Shown here: positions 35,319-44,176 of the stretch, piece after piece
Position numbering within the stretch: position 1 is the stretch's first letter
Layout of the letters: every line of letters begins with the position of its first letter
Source of the DNA: Mycobacterium mantenii
Lineage (GTDB): Bacteria > Actinomycetota > Actinomycetes > Mycobacteriales > Mycobacteriaceae
Direction: 5' to 3'
Assembly (NCBI RefSeq): GCF_010731775.1
Contig: NZ_AP022590.1
Span: forward strand, 2,232,001-2,296,000
DNA length: 64,000 bases
Notes under the pieces: generated by a model
What the model saw: the letters and a program-made list of their open reading frames with translations, nothing else
Told to the model about the DNA's origin: nothing
Database searches by the model: none
Program-made: the position numbers and the translations under genes

Positions 35319-35348
35319 CGCGGTTCTACCGCCGTCGAGGGTCGGAGT

Positions 35349-36995
35349 ATGAGTGCCTTGGTGGCACTCACGCTGCGCACCATGGCGGCCTCCCGGCGCG
35401 ACGCTGACCTGCTTTTCGCGGCGCTGGCCCCCGTGGGCTGCTTCCTCGGGTTCACCCTGGTACTGGGCGGCCTCATTCACACCGGTTCGATGACCTATTC
35501 GCAATATGTTCTTCCGGTGGTGATCGTGCAGGCGATGCTCTTCGGAGCGATGACCACGGCAGACCGGGCGGCACGAGACCGGTTGTCCGGCTTCGGGTCT
35601 CGGCTGCGTACGCTACCGGTTTCCGCGGCGGTACCGCTGGCCGCGCGGATGCTCTATTGCTTCATACGCTCGGTCATTGCGCTGGCCGCCACGTTCGCCA
35701 TCGGGTGGTCGTTTGGTTTCCGGATAAACGGCGGCCCAGGCGATTCCGTGCTGTTTGTGATTATCGTCGTGGCGTTCGCGATGGCGGTGTGCCTCGGCGC
35801 GGACGCCCTCGGCTCCCGGGCCGGCTCCGTCGAATCGTCGAGCCAATTGTTACTGCTCCCCCAACTGGTCCTGGTGCTGTTGTCCACCGGCATCGCTCCC
35901 GCGGAATCATTCCCGGCCTGGCTTGGACCGTTCATTCGCAACCAACCGGTGTCCCAGGTCACCGAGACGCTGCGCGGCCTTTCCGCCGGTGACGTCGCCG
36001 GCACGAAGCTGGCCGTGACGTCGGCGTGGTGCCTTGGGTTGCTGGCGGTTTTCGGCGGACTCGCGGTGCGCATGCAGCGGCGCGTCAGCGCGGGAAGTTC
36101 GGGCGCGGCCCGGTTCGCCGGCAAGGCGCGTCGGGACGCCATACCGGCGGGAGACCCGGCTGCGGGCCAGCCCGCGATGACGGTGAACACAGATGCGCCG
36201 CAAGGGGTGTCGTATGTGACATCGTTGACGGCCTTCGCCAGCCAGAGCGCTTCGGAGGCGGGGCGGCTGCTGCGCCGCTGGCGACGCGACCCGATCGTCG
36301 CGGTGCAAGCGCTGTTGTTTCCGACCTTTCTCCTCATCATCTACAAGCTGCTGGTGGGCAAAGCCGTCCTGGCCGTCACCGGACACGACAGCCTGTACGG
36401 GCTGGTCCCGATGTGCGCGGTGGTCGGCGCCGTGTTCGGAACTCTCGGAGCCGGTTTGGCGTTGCCATCAGAACGGGAAGCCGGCGTGTTGACCAGGCTG
36501 TGGGTGCAGCCGGTTCATCGGGCCAGCACCGTGGCGGGCCGGCTGGTCGCCGAGGCCGCCCGTACCACCACGTCAGCCGTCGTCCTCACCATCTTCGGGA
36601 TCGCCCTGGGTCTGCGATTCAACTACGGCTGGATCGCAATGCTGGCCTTCGTGCTGGTGCCCGTGGCGATTTCGGCGGGAATGGCGACACTGGTCATCGC
36701 CATCGCCGCCCGCGCGGACGGCAAGGCGATGGTGACCTGGCTGGGCGCGGCATGCGTGGTGCTGCTGTTCCTCAACACCGGGGTCGCGCCCGCCCAGGCG
36801 TTTCCGGGCTGGCTGCAACCCGTGGTGCGGTTTTCACCCATATCACCGACCATCGAGGCGATGCGCGCGCTCGCGGAGGGCGGGCCGGTGCTGTCGCCGC
36901 TGTGGCAGGCCGGGCTGTGGGGCGGTGTACTCGTCGCGGTGTTCGCGCCGGCGGCGGTGCGCGGGTATCGCGCTGCGGCCGAGGCGGGGTGCTAG
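35349..36995 (+). CDS. ABC-2 type permease, two permease domains fused
   Basis: 548 residues with roughly twelve membrane segments arranged as two DrrB/DrrC-like ABC-2 permease halves (about 1-245 and 295-548) joined by a hydrophilic linker. Each half ends with the same signature: LLSTGIAPAESFPAWLGPF... in the first and LFLNTGVAPAQAFPGWLQP in the second. This shows an internal duplication. No ATP-binding subunit is encoded in the operon, so an ATPase must come from elsewhere. In mycobacteria Drr-type transporters export surface lipids. The start is ATG 35349; the stop TAG shares one base with the next GTG. Confidence 0.85.
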   Translation: MSALVALTLRTMAASRRDADLLFAALAPVGCFLGFTLVLGGLIHTGSMTYSQYVLPVVIVQAMLFGAMTTADRAARDRLSGFGSRLRTLPVSAAVPLAARMLYCFIRSVIALAATFAIGWSFGFRINGGPGDSVLFVIIVVAFAMAVCLGADALGSRAGSVESSSQLLLLPQLVLVLLSTGIAPAESFPAWLGPFIRNQPVSQVTETLRGLSAGDVAGTKLAVTSAWCLGLLAVFGGLAVRMQRRVSAGSSGAARFAGKARRDAIPAGDPAAGQPAMTVNTDAPQGVSYVTSLTAFASQSASEAGRLLRRWRRDPIVAVQALLFPTFLLIIYKLLVGKAVLAVTGHDSLYGLVPMCAVVGAVFGTLGAGLALPSEREAGVLTRLWVQPVHRASTVAGRLVAEAARTTTSAVVLTIFGIALGLRFNYGWIAMLAFVLVPVAISAGMATLVIAIAARADGKAMVTWLGAACVVLLFLNTGVAPAQAFPGWLQPVVRFSPISPTIEAMRALAEGGPVLSPLWQAGLWGGVLVAVFAPAAVRGYRAAAEAGC

Positions 36996-38335
36996 TGACG
37001 AGGCTGGCTCTGCTGGACCAGGCCGCTTTCCTACGGCTGCGCGCCATCGGTCAAGGCAGCACGGTGCAGTGCACGTGGATCTACGATCGCGACGTCAATA
37101 TCGACGGATTACAGTCCTTTGCAGACAATCTCGGTGCCGGTCTGCTCGGACGCCGGATCGAGCGCTCACCGCTGCCGTTCGGGCGTCACCGCTGGGTAGT
37201 CGACCACAGCTCGCCCGAGATCGCATACGAACCACGGCAACCCCGGAGCGAGATCGGACCTTGGCTCGAAAGACGCGCACGCGTGCGGGTGGACCCCGAG
37301 CACGGCCCGGCGTTTCACCTCGGCGTCCTGCCGCTCGACGACGGCGGTGCGGCGGTCACCCTGGTGGCATCGCATTGCGTTGTCGACGGACTCGGTATGG
37401 CAAGGGCAGTCGCCGAAGCGGTGAAGGGGGAACGACGCAATCTCGGCTATGCACGGCCGAATTCGCGCAGCCGGTGGCGCGCGGTGGTTGAGGATCTGGC
37501 TGACGCCGTGGCCGCCCTGCCGGCCGCAATCCGCGCGCTGATCGCGACTCTGGTGATATTGGCCCGGGCATCGTCCGGTCAGCAGGGTCAGTCGCAGGCG
37601 CGGCGGCACCTCGTCCCGTTAGACGATGGCGAGAACGCATTGCCGTCGGTGGCAATCCAGATCGACGATGCGGCATGGGAAGCGCGGGCGCGCAGCCTCA
37701 ACGGAAGTAGCAACTCGCTGTTCATCGCATTCGCGGTCCGCCTGGCGCACCGGATGGGCAGGGTACTGCCCGACGGTAACTCGGTGACCGTCGTGCTTCC
37801 GGTCAGCGACCGCACCGCCGACGACGACCGCGCCAACGCGCTGACCTCGATCACGCTCACCGTCGATGGCCGAGCGGTGGCCACCGACTTGGGCGTGGTG
37901 CGCGGCGACGTCAAAAGACTGCTGGCATCCATGGTCGAGCGCCCCAACGAAATGCTCGCCGGACTGCCCCTCATCCCCTTCACTCCGCGCTGGTTGGTCC
38001 GGCAGGCCGAAGGCATCGCGATGTCGACCGATCAACTGCCGGTGGGCTGCTCCAACCTTGGCCGGTTTGATGCCTCCTTCGGCCGCATCGATGGTGCGGA
38101 TGCATCCGAGGTGTCCATGCGCCTGGTCGAGCAGGGCATCACCCGCAGCCGCATCGAGCAGACGCACGGCCAATTGTTCTGCAGCACAGGAACGATCAAC
38201 GGCAGCCGGTTTGTCGACGTCATTGCCTACCACAGCGGCTCTGACAATACCGCGACCGCTACGCGCGAGCTGGTGTGTAGCGCGCTGGCCGAACTGCAGC
38301 TGCCCGCCACCAACATCCGCGAGGGCCGGACTTGA
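36995..38335 (+). CDS. Condensation-fold acyltransferase-like protein
   Basis: A 446-residue protein starting at the GTG that overlaps the permease stop (TAGTG). It has HxxxDG as SHCVVDGLG (His127, Asp131) and the general plan of the BAHD/condensation/PapA superfamily, with a late block VGCSNLGRFD resembling the DFGWG region. It differs clearly from the PapA at the head of the operon. It could be a second acyltransferase for the same lipid. A wax-ester/DGAT-type activity is less likely because the usual motif is HHxxxDG. Confidence 0.78.
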   Translation: MTRLALLDQAAFLRLRAIGQGSTVQCTWIYDRDVNIDGLQSFADNLGAGLLGRRIERSPLPFGRHRWVVDHSSPEIAYEPRQPRSEIGPWLERRARVRVDPEHGPAFHLGVLPLDDGGAAVTLVASHCVVDGLGMARAVAEAVKGERRNLGYARPNSRSRWRAVVEDLADAVAALPAAIRALIATLVILARASSGQQGQSQARRHLVPLDDGENALPSVAIQIDDAAWEARARSLNGSSNSLFIAFAVRLAHRMGRVLPDGNSVTVVLPVSDRTADDDRANALTSITLTVDGRAVATDLGVVRGDVKRLLASMVERPNEMLAGLPLIPFTPRWLVRQAEGIAMSTDQLPVGCSNLGRFDASFGRIDGADASEVSMRLVEQGITRSRIEQTHGQLFCSTGTINGSRFVDVIAYHSGSDNTATATRELVCSALAELQLPATNIREGRT

Positions 38336-39588
38336 CCGTGGACGCGGGCCTTGCGGTGAAGGAACATACCCGGCCTCATCTTCTGTACGGCGGTGCCGGC
38401 GTGGCGATTGCGGCTTGGTCGGCCGTGGTGCTGTGGTTCGCGATCAAGGTCGTCCCGCTTGACGTCTACTGGATGTCGTATTACACGGCCGACTACCGAG
38501 AGGGCTTTGTCCGCCGCGGGCTCGCCGGTGAGCTGGTTCATTTGGTCCCGGGACACTACTTCGCGGCCACGCTCGGTCTGCGGTGGCTGTCCACGGCGAT
38601 CTACCTATGCGGCTTGGCGACGGTCGCTGGTGTGGTGCTGTTCGGCCGTCATCGGTCGAAGCGCCGGCTCCTGGTTGCGATGGTGATTCCGCTGCTGCCG
38701 TTCGGTGTTCCGTTTGCGGCCTTTTCGGCTCGACCGGACTTGTTCGGTGGCGCGGCGCTGGCGCTGTTCAGCTCGGCGTTGGTGTTCGCACGTTCGCGCG
38801 CTGTCGCGATGGGGTGTTGCGTGGCCTACGGTGTCGCTATCGCCGTGCTGACGCTGGTGCACGAGGCGATAGGGCTGCAGTTCGCGCTGGGCGCCGTGCT
38901 GGCGATCCTCGTCCTGGGCGGTGCGCTGGGAAACAGGCAGCGTCTTGGCGTGCTGGCGGCCGTGACGCCGGGGGTTCTCGTCGCGGCTGTGGTGGCGGCG
39001 TTCGGTCGTCACCACATCGCCTCCCGACTATGTGCGGCCGTACCGCATCATCTGATGGCCAACCCGTTCGCCACGGTCACGTCGCCGCGGACGCTGATGC
39101 GCTTCGTGATTGACGGCAAGGCCAGTCAGACTGACTATCACGACTGGGTGTGCCGCAACGTGATGCCGTACTACGACAACGGAATCGTGGACGCCATCCG
39201 CACCGTGGGCGACATCGGCGCACTCGGCCTCACCGTCTCGTTGATTTTCGGTGCGGCAGCCGCCGCGGTGACGATGTGGGGGCTGAGCGAACTTTCGGGG
39301 GTACCGCTGCCTGCGTTCGTCGAGGCGCTGCAGGGCCGGATGGCCTGGGTTGCCGCCGGCGTGCTGTTGATCGTCCCGGTGTTCCTCACCGGCTACGACT
39401 GGACCCGCTGGCTGACCATCGTGGCGTTCGACGTCGCGATCGTGTTCGTTCTCTTCGCGGCGCGTCGACCGGAGATCGAGCAAGAGCCCACACCAAAGAC
39501 GTTGCGGCTGTTCATTCTTCTCGTCACCGGTTTCGCGCTGATCCCGGTGGGCGCCGTTCCGGGTTTCGGCGGACCGCGAATGGTCTGA
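38332..39588 (+). CDS. Polytopic membrane protein of unknown function
   Basis: About 418 residues with some ten hydrophobic segments. It starts at TTG 38332, which overlaps the previous stop (TTGA); a GTG at 38338 is equally possible. After the first membrane span comes YREGFVRRGLAGELVH. The GFVRRGL pattern recurs in uncharacterised membrane proteins of polysaccharide and glycolipid loci, some of GT-C-like topology. The last gene of the papA operon. A role in glycosylation or transport of the operon's lipid product is plausible but unproven. Confidence 0.8.
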   Translation: MTVDAGLAVKEHTRPHLLYGGAGVAIAAWSAVVLWFAIKVVPLDVYWMSYYTADYREGFVRRGLAGELVHLVPGHYFAATLGLRWLSTAIYLCGLATVAGVVLFGRHRSKRRLLVAMVIPLLPFGVPFAAFSARPDLFGGAALALFSSALVFARSRAVAMGCCVAYGVAIAVLTLVHEAIGLQFALGAVLAILVLGGALGNRQRLGVLAAVTPGVLVAAVVAAFGRHHIASRLCAAVPHHLMANPFATVTSPRTLMRFVIDGKASQTDYHDWVCRNVMPYYDNGIVDAIRTVGDIGALGLTVSLIFGAAAAAVTMWGLSELSGVPLPAFVEALQGRMAWVAAGVLLIVPVFLTGYDWTRWLTIVAFDVAIVFVLFAARRPEIEQEPTPKTLRLFILLVTGFALIPVGAVPGFGGPRMV

Positions 39589-39802
39589 CCGGCGACACCT
39601 GCTCGGCGGGGACGGGTCACTGATCATTAGCGACCATGGTTTACCGCTACGCGCGGGAATTTTTCGGCGCTCGGAGTTCAACAGGGCACCTCTTAGACCG
39701 CGAGCCTGCAATACGTCAATTGTGGCGGGCCTCAACGGTTCGCCTGCCTGCAAACCCATCGTTCGCGATACCGACCGGCACTCTCCGGACGGTATCGTAT
39801 TG

Positions 39803-40906
39803 TCACAACTCGACTCGGATCGCCCGCTCCGGGCAGCTCGCCGCACCCTCGATGGCCTTCTCCAGCAGGCTGGCGTCGACGTGGGGCTTGACGACAACGC
39901 AGTAGCCCTCGGAATCGGGTTGGTATATCTCTGGCGCATGGGAGTAGCACACACCCCATCCCATACAGCGATTCCGGTTGACGACCACTCGGACCAACTC
40001 GCTTTCGTCCATCTGGGCCGCAGCGAAGCGGGTGCGCACGTGATCCTGTGTGGCTGGGGTCAGTCCCCGTTTGGTGATGAGGTTGACCGCGCGATCTACC
40101 AGCTGAGCGTTGGTGGCAGCCCGGAATACCAACGGGCAATCCCCGATTCCCACTCGAATGCCCAGCCCACGGTCCAACGCATGCTCCCAAAGCTCTTGAC
40201 AAAGTTCGGCGGAGCTCATCGCATACGGCACGACGACGATTTCGTGATCGATCCACTTTGGGATACGGGAGACCAGATAGTCGATGGTGCCGGGATCCGG
40301 ATCGCTATAGGACACCCAACGATCGGAAAAGAATAGCTTGATGTTCAGTGGCTGCCTCAAGATACCGATGCGGGCGGCCAGGATCACCCAACGTAAGTCG
40401 ACCGCGTTGAACACAGCGATGCTGGGTACCAGTCCCAGCTTGGTGAACCGATCGAGTTCGGGCGGATACGATGGATGTGAACCGTTCAGGCATTCGGAGT
40501 CGAAATCAACTGCCTCGAACTGGTTCTCGTCTTCCGACCACAAGACGCGCTTAACGTGCCGAGCCGGGTCGAATGGCGCGAGCAATAACCCGGTACCGGC
40601 CGGCGGGCGCTCGGCCAACGCCCAGATGTGCTCGAAGCTACTGGCGTAGCTGGGGTAGGCCAGCGCGTCAACCTCGCGGGCCGCAGAGGCCAAGATGGTG
40701 CGTGAAACCTCGTCGTCGGCCCAGGCTTGCCGACCGTCGTCGTAGCGGGCATGGTAATGGACCGCGGTTGCTCCGTGCTGAATGCACTCCACCACATCGC
40801 GTGCTGTCTCTTTAACGCCGTAGGGCACATTCGGGTTTTCGTCTTTACTGGCCCCCTCGTTCACCCCGACTTCGAGGTGCACCCTGCCGTCATCGCGAAA
40901 ACTCAC
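39803..40906 (-). CDS. BKACE (DUF849)-like enzyme fused to a C-terminal ferredoxin
   Basis: A 367-residue two-domain protein. Residues 1-300 resemble beta-keto acid cleavage enzymes, with metal-binding HYHAR in AVHYHARYDDG and the late block AATNAQLVDRAV. The usual VGLED, which contributes a zinc ligand, reads VGIGD, so the Glu is missing. Residues 305-367 are a complete P450-type ferredoxin: Cys314-x5-Cys320 (CMGWGVC) and a final Cys in SCPERAI. This is the C-x2-X-x2-C...CP pattern of 3Fe-4S or 4Fe-4S mycobacterial ferredoxins with Trp at the variable place. I know of no such fusion. The start is GTG 40906 with AAAGG upstream. Confidence 0.8.
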   Translation of the reverse strand: MSFRDDGRVHLEVGVNEGASKDENPNVPYGVKETARDVVECIQHGATAVHYHARYDDGRQAWADDEVSRTILASAAREVDALAYPSYASSFEHIWALAERPPAGTGLLLAPFDPARHVKRVLWSEDENQFEAVDFDSECLNGSHPSYPPELDRFTKLGLVPSIAVFNAVDLRWVILAARIGILRQPLNIKLFFSDRWVSYSDPDPGTIDYLVSRIPKWIDHEIVVVPYAMSSAELCQELWEHALDRGLGIRVGIGDCPLVFRAATNAQLVDRAVNLITKRGLTPATQDHVRTRFAAAQMDESELVRVVVNRNRCMGWGVCYSHAPEIYQPDSEGYCVVVKPHVDASLLEKAIEGAASCPERAIRVEL

Positions 40907-41392
40907 AACTTGCTGCCTTTCTTTGCAGGTATCCGTAGCCGGTATTCGGCTTGAAGCAGTCAGCGGATGGCGCGAACGGTTCACATCATCGAGTCCGATG
41001 CTGCCGCGCAGATTGGTCGCCGGTCATCCAACGGCAACTCGGTAGCGAATTGAGAGGTGCGCTCCGGCCTTGCGCACCGGTGCCTTACCATGCGGGAATA
41101 TCGCGGAAGTACCACTGTCAACAGTTCTTTCGGAATGGTATCGCGTGGCCGCCTCAGTTCGAATTACCAGGTCAACGAGGGACGAGCCGGTGCGGCGGCC
41201 AACCATCTGGCTCGCGTTCCCCGACCACCAGCCGGCCTTACTGGGCGGACTCGGACGGCATTAAGGTTGCACGTCAAGCACTTTGGCGATCGCGGCAAAG
41301 CACATCGGAGTGGGCCCCGCCTTCGATACCCGCAGAACATCGCGGCGGCGACCGGACGGCATCCTCGCGTGACATGGCAATCGCGCTCACGC
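40907..41392. other. Gene-free stretch between the BKACE fusion and fdxA
   Basis: Some 490 bases with only short overlapping frames on both strands, none with a ribosome site or recognisable domain. It must contain the promoter of the BKACE-ferredoxin gene and the 3' region of fdxA. It may be the worn remains of a gene, but I can identify nothing in it. Confidence 0.45.
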
Positions 41393-41740
41393 TCACTGAG
41401 GGTCTTGCTCGGGCAGACTGGCAACCAGCGGTGTGTCGACGCCGAGCGCACCCATCTTGGCCGCCCCGCCCGGTGACCCCAGGGGCTCGTCACGGCCACT
41501 AAGGGTTTCGGTGAAGAACGCCGCGTTGTCCGCTTGATAAGGCTGCAATTCCTCGGGCAGGTCGTCCTCGTAGTAGATGGCCTCAACGGGGCAAACGGGT
41601 TCGCACGCCCCACAATCCACGCACTCGTCAGGATGGATGTACAGTGCCCTGCCGCCCTCGTAAATGCAGTCCACCGGGCACTCCTCCACGCATGCCCGGT
41701 CCATTACGTCAACGCATGGCTTCCCGATCACATATGCCAT
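41393..41740 (-). CDS. fdxA: FdxA-type 7Fe ferredoxin
   Basis: A 115-residue [3Fe-4S][4Fe-4S] ferredoxin very like M. tuberculosis FdxA (Rv2007c). Clusters are built from CVDVMDRACVEECPVDC and CVDCGACEPVCPVEA, and the C-terminal extension has AAFF and PLGSPGGAA as in that protein. It carries electrons at low potential, in M. tuberculosis under hypoxia. The start is ATG 41740. A -10 element TAAACT ends exactly 7 bases upstream with no ribosome site, so the mRNA is probably leaderless. The -10 lies inside a large palindrome shared with two other promoters. Confidence 0.93.
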   Translation of the reverse strand: MAYVIGKPCVDVMDRACVEECPVDCIYEGGRALYIHPDECVDCGACEPVCPVEAIYYEDDLPEELQPYQADNAAFFTETLSGRDEPLGSPGGAAKMGALGVDTPLVASLPEQDPQ

Positions 41741-41744
41741 GAGG

Positions 41745-41775
41745 TAGAGTTTACACAAGTGCGTTTGTATAAACT
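41745..41775. promoter_or_regulatory. Palindromic operator copy 1 (fdxA / molybdopterin gene)
   Basis: AGTTTACACAA (41748-41758), a 6-base spacer and TTGTATAAACT (41765-41775) form an almost perfect inverted repeat. Both arms contain a -10 element (TAAACT on the minus strand, TATAAACT on the plus strand), so a protein bound here would cover both divergent promoters. The 16 bases TAGAGTTTAYACAAGT recur at 43730 and 56918. Confidence 0.8.
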
Positions 41776-41795
41776 AGACGGAGTGTGAGCTCCCC

Positions 41796-43664
41796 ATGAT
41801 TGACAGGGAAACCTACTTTCTGCGCCCGCAGGATGATCACGACGCCGACAAACAGCCTGATTCGTTGCCGAGCGCCGCGGCCACTAGCCCGTGCGATGGT
41901 CAAAACGCCACGCTGAAAGGCGGCGTCGGCGATCAGAGCCATGACCCGGGCTATCGCTCAGAATTGCTCCTGGCCGAGAACATCGTCGACCCGGAGACCT
42001 GGGCCGGCGGGATGGAAGACAAGCGGGCGATCGCACCGCGTCTACGCGTCGGTCGTGACAGATGGTTAAATCTGTTGTGGCTCATTCCTATTGGGTTCAT
42101 TTTGCTGCTCGCTGCGGTGGCGGCGGGCAAAGGCCTGCACAACATGCCGGCGGTGCAGGCATTCATCCAGAGGTATCCGGGCACCCCGCCGCCTTCCGGG
42201 ATGAGCCCGGGTATCCCCGCCTGGGTGGGCTGGACGCACTTCTTCAACCTGTTCCTGATGATCTTCATCATCCGCTCCGGAATTCAGATCCTGTGCGACC
42301 ATCCCCGGCTTTACTTCAGCCGCAATTCCACCCCGGGTAAGGACGAGTGGCTGCGGGTGGCAAAGCCCGTGCCGGATGACCCGCTGTGGACCGCCAAGGA
42401 CGACTCAGTCGGCCTGCCCGGTCAATTGGGGCTACCGGGAATTCGTCACTCGATCGGACTAGCACGATGGTGGCACCTTGGCATAGACGTCTTGTGGTTA
42501 CTCAACGGGGCGGTCTTCTACGTGCTGTTGTTCGTTACCGGCCAATGGCGGCACGTCGTGCCGACCAGCTGGGACGTCTTTCCCAATGCGGCATCGGTTG
42601 CGATCCAATACCTATCGCTGAACTGGCCGACGGACAACACGTGGGTTGCCTACAACGCACTGCAGCTGCTGGCGTACTTCACCACCGTCTTCATCGCCGC
42701 ACCGCTCGCAGTCATTACCGGTCTCGGCATGTCGCCCGCCCTCTCGATGCGTTTCACGACGATCAGTAAGAGGTTGAGCATCCAGGCCGCCCGCTCACTG
42801 CATTTCCTGGTGCTGGTGTATTTCCTGTTGTTCATCGTCGTCCACGTCACGTTCGTCTTCACTACCGACGCATTGCGCAACCTCAACCACATGTTCGCGG
42901 CCCGCGACGACAACGGCTGGGTCGGCTTCGCGATCTTCAGCGTGGCTATGACGGTCGTCATCGTCGGCTGGGTGGCCGCCACGCCGCTCACCTATCGCCA
43001 CCCCCGCGTGGTGCAACGGGTCGGCTACGCGCTCGTCGGGCCGCTGCAGCGGCTATTCGAGCACACCAACCCCAGGCCGGGTGCGTTCACCGACGAGGAG
43101 ATCTCACCGTACTTGTGGCACAACGGCACCTACCCGGAAAGCGTTGAATACAAAGAATTAGAAAATAACAACTTCGTGGGTTGGCGGCTGCGCGTCTACG
43201 GCCTCGTCGAGCATCCGACCGAGTTCTCCCTGGCCGACTTGCATGAGCTGCCCTACCACGAACAAATCACCCAACACTTCTGCATCCAGGGCTGGTCGGG
43301 CGTCGCCAAATGGGGTGGCGTGTCGATGCAGACGATCATGGATATCGTCAAACCGTTGCCCGAGGCCAAATGGGTGGTGTTCTACTCACTGGGCGCCGGG
43401 GCGGATGGCGGAATCTACTACGTCGCACATCCGATCGAGCAGATGAGCCACCACCTGACCATGCTGGCCTACGACATGAACGACGAACCGGTGAGCTACG
43501 GCCACGGCGCGCCGTTGCGGCTGCGCAACGAGCTCCAGCACGGCTTCCGGCATGTGAAGTGGATCAAGGGCATTGAGTTCATCGCACACTACTCAGAGCT
43601 GGGAAGCGGCTACGGCGGCTACAACGAAGACCACGAATACTTCGGACGTCACCAAACAATCTGA
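41796..43664 (+). CDS. Membrane cytochrome b561-like / molybdopterin oxidoreductase fusion
   Basis: 622 residues. After about 85 hydrophilic residues, residues 88-415 carry five or six membrane spans with histidines typical of b-type cytochromes (THFFNLFLMIFIIRSG, RWWHLGID, ARSLHFLVLVYF). Residues 440-622 are a sulfite-oxidase-fold domain with the molybdenum-ligand Cys in HFCIQGWSG (Cys496). The protein probably moves electrons between the quinone pool and a Mo cofactor facing the periplasm, comparable to M. tuberculosis Rv0218. The substrate is unknown. It is divergent from fdxA, sharing the palindromic operator. Confidence 0.88.
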   Translation: MIDRETYFLRPQDDHDADKQPDSLPSAAATSPCDGQNATLKGGVGDQSHDPGYRSELLLAENIVDPETWAGGMEDKRAIAPRLRVGRDRWLNLLWLIPIGFILLLAAVAAGKGLHNMPAVQAFIQRYPGTPPPSGMSPGIPAWVGWTHFFNLFLMIFIIRSGIQILCDHPRLYFSRNSTPGKDEWLRVAKPVPDDPLWTAKDDSVGLPGQLGLPGIRHSIGLARWWHLGIDVLWLLNGAVFYVLLFVTGQWRHVVPTSWDVFPNAASVAIQYLSLNWPTDNTWVAYNALQLLAYFTTVFIAAPLAVITGLGMSPALSMRFTTISKRLSIQAARSLHFLVLVYFLLFIVVHVTFVFTTDALRNLNHMFAARDDNGWVGFAIFSVAMTVVIVGWVAATPLTYRHPRVVQRVGYALVGPLQRLFEHTNPRPGAFTDEEISPYLWHNGTYPESVEYKELENNNFVGWRLRVYGLVEHPTEFSLADLHELPYHEQITQHFCIQGWSGVAKWGGVSMQTIMDIVKPLPEAKWVVFYSLGAGADGGIYYVAHPIEQMSHHLTMLAYDMNDEPVSYGHGAPLRLRNELQHGFRHVKWIKGIEFIAHYSELGSGYGGYNEDHEYFGRHQTI

Positions 43665-43729
43665 CGCGCGCGGGGACTACCGGCGCCATCGGTCAAGGCG
43701 GAAGCCTTCCCTACCGCGCACACATGAGC

Positions 43730-43760
43730 TAGAGTTTATACAAGTCCGATTGTAAAAATG
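43730..43760 (+). promoter_or_regulatory. Palindromic operator copy 2 (cupin-ctaD-sdhB operon)
   Basis: AGTTTATACAA (43733-43743), a 6-base spacer and TTGTAAAAATG (43750-43760) repeat the motif of copy 1. The 16-base TAGAGTTTATACAAGT core is identical apart from one pyrimidine. It lies 20 bases before the cupin start, and the right arm forms the probable -10 (TAAAAAT). Confidence 0.78.
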
Positions 43761-43778
43761 CGGGAGGGCGCTAAGCCC

Positions 43779-44165
43779 ATGGCCGACAAGGAACTCGACG
43801 TGCGGCGGCAGCCCATGTCCGAGCTGCCGCGAGCCTCGACGAACACCGCCGATATCGCGGACCGTTACGCAGCACCGAACGCCCGAGTGGCCAGGAAGTC
43901 CGACGTCGGCGAACGCAACCTGGACTGGAATGTCCTCACGTTGGCACCGAACGGCGAAAGCTGCACCGCCACCGAAGCCGACGTCGACGTCTTGATCCAT
44001 GTGCTGTTCGGAAGCGGCCTGCTCACCACCGAAGAGGGCACGATCCAGCTGAAGCCGGGTTCCCTGTTGTGGCTGCCAAGTCGCTCGCGGCCACACTTCA
44101 CCGCCGGCCCGAACGGACTTCGCTACCTGACTGTGAACCAAAAATGGAAAATCCTGCCCCCATAG
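43779..44165 (+). CDS. Small cupin-domain protein
   Basis: A 128-residue single-domain cupin. The second cupin motif shows as [21 protein letters not shown], while the first is degenerate, with few histidines for metal binding. It could be a sensor or a redox accessory protein; no enzymatic role can be assigned. I chose ATG 43779 with GGGAGGG 11 bases upstream over an in-frame ATG at 43758 that lies within the operator. It is the first gene of an apparent operon with ctaD- and sdhB-like genes. Confidence 0.75.
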   Translation: MADKELDVRRQPMSELPRASTNTADIADRYAAPNARVARKSDVGERNLDWNVLTLAPNGESCTATEADVDVLIHVLFGSGLLTTEEGTIQLKPGSLLWLPSRSRPHFTAGPNGLRYLTVNQKWKILPP

Positions 44166-44176
44166 TCGAGGACGCG

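Noticed and set aside
44069..44176. Longer CtaD N-terminus starting within the cupin gene
   Set aside because: The extension overlaps the cupin coding region in a different frame; ATG 44177 gives a normal CtaD N-terminus.
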